Shown piece by piece: positions 59,740 to 64,000 of a DNA stretch of 64,000 nt. Position 1 is the stretch's first letter; each line of letters begins with the position of its first letter. The notes beneath the pieces were generated by a model. That model was given only the letters and a program-made list of their open reading frames with translations. It did not search any database and was not told the DNA's origin. The DNA is from Agroathelia rolfsii (lineage: Eukaryota; Basidiomycota; Agaricomycetes; Amylocorticiales; Amylocorticiaceae). The DNA lies in NCBI GenBank assembly GCA_018343915.1, contig JABRWF010000007.1, forward strand, positions 1,364,001 through 1,428,000, read 5' to 3'. The position numbers and the translations under genes are program-made.

Positions 59740-60045
59740 GTTGTGATTGAATGATGATGCTATAGAGCACTGGCAGGTAGCAGTAGACCACGTGAGACAC
59801 GTGACCCGGCAGTCGGAGTCCGGAAGGAGACGAGCCCTGTCTGAGCTCAAAGTAAGCTTGCAACGGCGCAGGGCAACTACACAACCACATCCGAGTTTCT
59901 TCTTCATCCTCCTCCTCCTCTTGCCAGCCAGGACCTGGTCAACGGCAGCGCGCACAATCGCTTTCACTGGAACTTCACGAACCCATCTTTGGCCCATTAA
60001 TTGATTTAACGCCGTCCATTCCTTACTTGCATCCTTCTCTAATTC
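59740..60045. promoter_or_regulatory. Divergent SAM50 and FKS1 promoter with two CACGTG boxes
   Basis: Two CACGTG E-boxes lie at 59789-59794 and 59798-59803 (gaccacgtgagacacgtgacc), nine bases apart, 50-64 bases upstream of the SAM50 start and about 245 bases upstream of FKS1. The close spacing and short distance to the start codon suggest a bHLH (Cbf1-type) site for SAM50; FKS1 may use separate elements on its side. No TATA box is clear. Confidence 0.55.
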
Positions 60046-63000
60046 ATGGCAGCCCGCCCACCCCCGCCCCCTGGCCCAGGCAGACCTGGTCCTGGTCCCC
60101 ACAACCCGTTTGATCAAGGTTATGCTCGCGGACCTCAGCGGGGTCCACCTCAGCCATTGCAGCCCCAGCAACAGCCATATCTCCCAGCACGTCGTGACTA
60201 CGATCCTGACAATAGCGCATATGGCAGTACCACCCGTTTGGCAGAGCCAGCGTCATTTAGCAGTAGTGAGTGACCGATGCCCATTGAATTTTGTTAGGCT
60301 TGCTAAACCTTTCAAGGCCATGTTTCCCTCACTTCCGAAAATCAGTACGGCAATCCAGGCTATGCTGCCTCTGTCTCGGAGTCCGTAGCTAGCCAAGCGC
60401 AGGGATCGCCCTTTGGAGACAATCCCACCGGTGGGTCAACCGAGCCCTACCCGGCGTGGACTTCCGATCGCGAGATACCCATGTCCATGGAGGAAATAGA
60501 AGATATCTTTCTTGACCTTGCACAAAAGTTCGGATTCCAGAGAGATTCCATGCGGAACATGGTAAACACCCATCGTCTATATCCCCTTATCTACTCCGCT
60601 CATCATGTAAACAGTTTGACTTCCTCATGACACAACTGGAGTCCCGGGCTTCCCGTATGTCTCCAAACCAAGCTCTTTTGACCTTGCATGCGGACTACAT
60701 CGGCGGCCCAAATGCCAACTATCGAAAATGGTACTTTGCCGCCCAGCTCAATCTCGATGATGCCGTTGGCCAGCAGCAAAACCCTGGTCTGCAGCGCCTA
60801 CGAAGCGTCAAAGGTGGGGGCGCTGGCAAGAATAAACACTTGGACAGTGCCACCAATCGCTGGCGCACCGCCATGAATAACATGAGCCAATATGATCGAC
60901 TACGTCAGATCGCCCTGTTCCTCCTGTGCTGGGGCGAAGCAGGCAACGTTCGGTTTGTTCCTGAGACTCTGTGCTTCATCTTCAAATGCGCGGATGACTA
61001 CTACCGTAGTCCTGAGTGTCAAAACTCAGAGGCCGTTGTTCCCGAGGGTGTCTATCTCAAGACCATCATCAGGCCGTTATACAACTTCATGCGGGATCAA
61101 GGTTACGAGGTTGTAGAAGGCAAATTCGTCCGAAAAGAGAAAGACCATGATCAGATTATTGGTTATGATGACATTAACCAGCTTTTCTGGTATCCAGAAG
61201 GTTTAAGTCGGATCGTAATGGCCGGTGGGGTACGTATTTCTGTTCTACTTTGGGCTCGAGCACAAGCTCATCTTACATATACAGGGTCGTCTCGTAGACC
61301 TTCCGCCTGCTCAGCGCTTCCTCAAGTTGAGGGAGGTACAGTGGGAGCGTGTCTTCTTCAAGACATATTTCGAGAAGCGCTCCTCAGCCCACCTCCTGGT
61401 TAACTTCAACCGCATCTGGATTTTGCACATATCTTTCTACTTTTTCTATACGGCCTTCAATTCGCCCAAGGTATACGCCCCACACAATAGTTCAAACCCG
61501 TCTGTACCCATGACATGGTCTGCAACGGCCCTGGGCGGAGCGGTGGCTACCACGATCATGCTGCTCGCCACGATTTTCGAATTCTCTTACATCCCCACGA
61601 CCTGGCATAATGCCTCCCATCTCACGACTCGATTCCTTTTCCTTATCATCATACTTGCTCTTACCGGAGGCCCGACCTTCTACATTGCTCTCGTGGATGG
61701 TAGGGAATCGTCGGCGCAAATAGCCACCATTATTGCTTATGTGCAATTTGGTATCTCCGTTGTTACCACCCTCGCTTTTGGCATCATTCCCTCGGGACGT
61801 ATGTTTGGCGATCGTGTTGCGGGCAAGGCGCGCAAATACATGGCCTCACAAACCTTCACGGCCTCTTATCCCGATCTGGCACCCTCCGCTCGCTGGGCTT
61901 CGATCACCTTATGGGCTCTCGTTTTCGGTTGCAAGTTCATTGAATCCTACTTCTTCCTGGCTTCCTCCTTTGCTCTGCCTATTGCCGTCATGGCCCGTAC
62001 CAAGGTCCAAGGGTGTAACGATGTGTACTTCGGCAACGTACTATGTACGAACCAAGTACCATTTACTCTGGCCATTATGTATGTGATGGATCTGATTCTC
62101 TTCTTCTTGGATACGTACCTCTGGTACATCATTTGGAACGTGGTATTCAGTATTTCGCGAAGTTTCAACTTGGGCTTGTCGATCTGGACGCCCTGGACAG
62201 ATATCTTCACACGTATGCCGAAGAGGATATACGCCAAGCTACTCGCTACTGGCCACATGGAAGGCAGATTCAAACCCAAGGTATATTGATTAGATCTTGT
62301 ATGTTTTGACAGGCCGCGGAGCTCACGCCATTGTAATAGATTCTTGTGTCGCAAATCTGGAATGCCGTCATCATCTCTATGTACCGAGAGCATTTGCTGA
62401 GCATCGACTATGTCCAGCGTTTGCTCTACCACCAGGTCGATGGTCCTGACGGTCGCCGAACGTTGCGTGCGCCTGCGTTCTTTACGAATCAAGGCAAGCA
62501 GAACAACTTCTTCCCGCCCGGTGGAGAGGCAGAGCGCCGTATCTCCTTCTTTGCTTCCTCTCTTACCACCGCTCTCCCGGAGGCTCTTCCCGTCGACGCC
62601 ATGCCCACGTTCACTGTCCTCGTTCCCCACTACTCCGAAAAGATTTTGCTCAGTCTTCGCGAGATCATCCGAGAGGAGGATCAGAGCACCCGAGTTACCC
62701 TGCTGGAGTACCTGAAGCAGCTTCACCCGGTCGAGTGGGATAACTTCGTCAAAGATACTAAAATCCTGGCTGAAGAAAACGACCTTATGGACGGAACTGG
62801 TACCGTGTCTGAGAAGAACGACAAGACAGATGACTTGCCTTTCTACTGCATCGGTTTCAAGACCTCGTCTCCGGAATATACCCTGCGTACGCGTATCTGG
62901 GCTTCTTTGCGCGCTCAAACACTCTACCGTACTGTCTCGGGCATGATGAACTACTCCAAGGCTATCAAGCTCCTTTACCGTGTCGAGAATCCAGACATTG

Positions 63001-64000
63001 TTCACAACTTCCGCGGCAACACGGAGAGGCTGGAACGCGAACTGGAGCGTATGGCCCGCCGCAAGTTCAAATTTGCTATTTCGATGCAACGGTACGCCAA
63101 ATTCAACAAAGAGGAACAGGAGAACACCGAGTTCTTGCTTCGCGCCTATCCCGATCTTCAAATCGCGTACCTTGACGAAGAATCGACGGGCAAGGGAGAA
63201 TCAACCATCTACTCGGTCTTGATCGATGGTCACTCGGAAATCGATCCGGCGACAGGCAAGAGGAAGCCCAAGTTCAAGGTCGAGCTCCCGGGCAACCCAA
63301 TTTTGGGTGATGGAAAATCCGACAACCAGAACCATGCGATCATCTTCTACCGTGGCGAGTACCTGCAGCTTATTGATGCTAACCAAGATAACTATCTTGA
63401 GGAGTGTCTGAAGATCCGCAATGTCCTCGGCGAATTCGAGGAGTACAACACGTCTAGTCAAAGCCCTTACGCTCAGTGGGGCCACAAGGAGTTCTCCAAG
63501 TCGCCCGTTGCCATTGTTGGTACCCGAGAGTACATTTTCTCTGAGAATATCGGTGTTCTTGGTGATATTGCCGCTGGTAAAGAACAAACGTTCGGTACTA
63601 TGACTGCTCGTGCTCTATCCTGGATCGGTGGCAAACTCCACTACGGTCACCCAGATTTCTTGAACGCCATCTTCATGAATACTCGCGGCGGTGTTTCCAA
63701 GGCGCAGAAGGGCTTGCATCTCAACGAGGATATTTTCGCCGGTATGAATGCCTTCGGACGTGGTGGAAGGATCAAACACGTCGATTATTACCAATGCGGT
63801 AAAGGTCGTGATCTCGGTTTCGGTACCATCTTGAACTTCCAGACGAAGATCGGAACTGGTATGGGTGAACAGATGCTCAGTCGAGAGTATTATTATCTGG
63901 GAACACAGCTGCCCATAGATCGCTTCTTGTCGTTCTACTATGGTCACCCTGGTTTCCACATGAATAACATCTTGATTATGTTGTCAATTCAGGTCTTCAT
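60046..64000 (+). CDS. FKS1: 1,3-beta-glucan synthase catalytic subunit (3' end outside window)
   Basis: The synthase spans the plasma membrane and makes the main cell-wall glucan from UDP-glucose. The product starts [20 protein letters not shown], a Pro-rich cytosolic tail, and reaches [20 protein letters not shown] and [20 protein letters not shown]. The FKS1 N-domain follows: [38 protein letters not shown] and [17 protein letters not shown] transmembrane cluster is next (hydrophobic helices between about 61400 and 62150). The glucan-synthase domain begins [18 protein letters not shown] and continues with [100 protein letters not shown] and [20 protein letters not shown]. The echinocandin hot-spot-1 position reads [10 protein letters not shown] (61951-61980). 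Few introns are seen. The end is cut by the window. Confidence 0.95.

Noticed and set aside
61947..63161. 404-codon antisense open frame opposite FKS1
   Set aside because: Its frame mirrors the strong codon bias of FKS1; the product has no domain, and the sense strand matches glucan synthase throughout.

Overview
This window is nuclear DNA from a filamentous basidiomycete, most likely an Agaricomycete. The genes are broken by many short introns (about 45-65 nt, GT...AG, often with a CTGAC/CTAAC-like branch site just before the acceptor). They lie close together on both strands with no operons. Several families point the same way: an RNA-dependent RNA polymerase, a DUF6533 seven-helix membrane protein typical of mushrooms, a fused alpha-beta tryptophan synthase and an FKS-type glucan synthase. 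I assign 25 protein genes with good or fair support, one weak small gene, one tRNA-Ser, one pseudogene and two copies of a short retroelement.

Left third (1-27 kb): the 3' end of a GID7/WDR26 WD40 gene; Elongin A; a doubtful small gene; the splicing factor Cwf18; the mitochondrial back-translocase GUF1; eIF2B beta (GCD7); a DUF1776 protein; tryptophan synthase; a cellular RNA-dependent RNA polymerase followed head to tail by a 2',3'-cyclic-nucleotide 3'-phosphodiesterase; an arrestin-like protein; and a short-chain dehydrogenase.

Middle (27-46 kb): a gene-poor 3.2 kb stretch; a DUF6533 membrane protein; the ribosome-assembly factor BRX1; a triple-KH RNA-binding protein; an ADGF/CECR1-type adenosine deaminase; and beside it a decayed second copy of that deaminase, broken by deletion, a nonsense codon and a retroelement insertion. 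Then come a Csm1/Pcs1-like kinetochore protein, an asparaginase with C-terminal ankyrin repeats, and tRNA-Ser(AGA).

Right third (46-64 kb): ATP synthase beta and DPP III (divergent), a PTC7-type mitochondrial PP2C phosphatase and the RNase P/MRP subunit POP4 (divergent), an LRR protein with a long disordered tail, a second retroelement copy, SAM50, and the first part of FKS1, which runs off the right edge.

Most genes are housekeeping: translation, mitochondrial biogenesis, RNA processing, amino-acid and cell-wall synthesis. The accessory features are the RNA-silencing polymerase, the DUF6533 protein and the deaminase duplication. The most notable unlisted structure is a poly(A)-ended repeat family present twice, each copy with its own target-site duplication and with different 5' truncation. 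I found no CRISPR array, virus or secondary-metabolite cluster.
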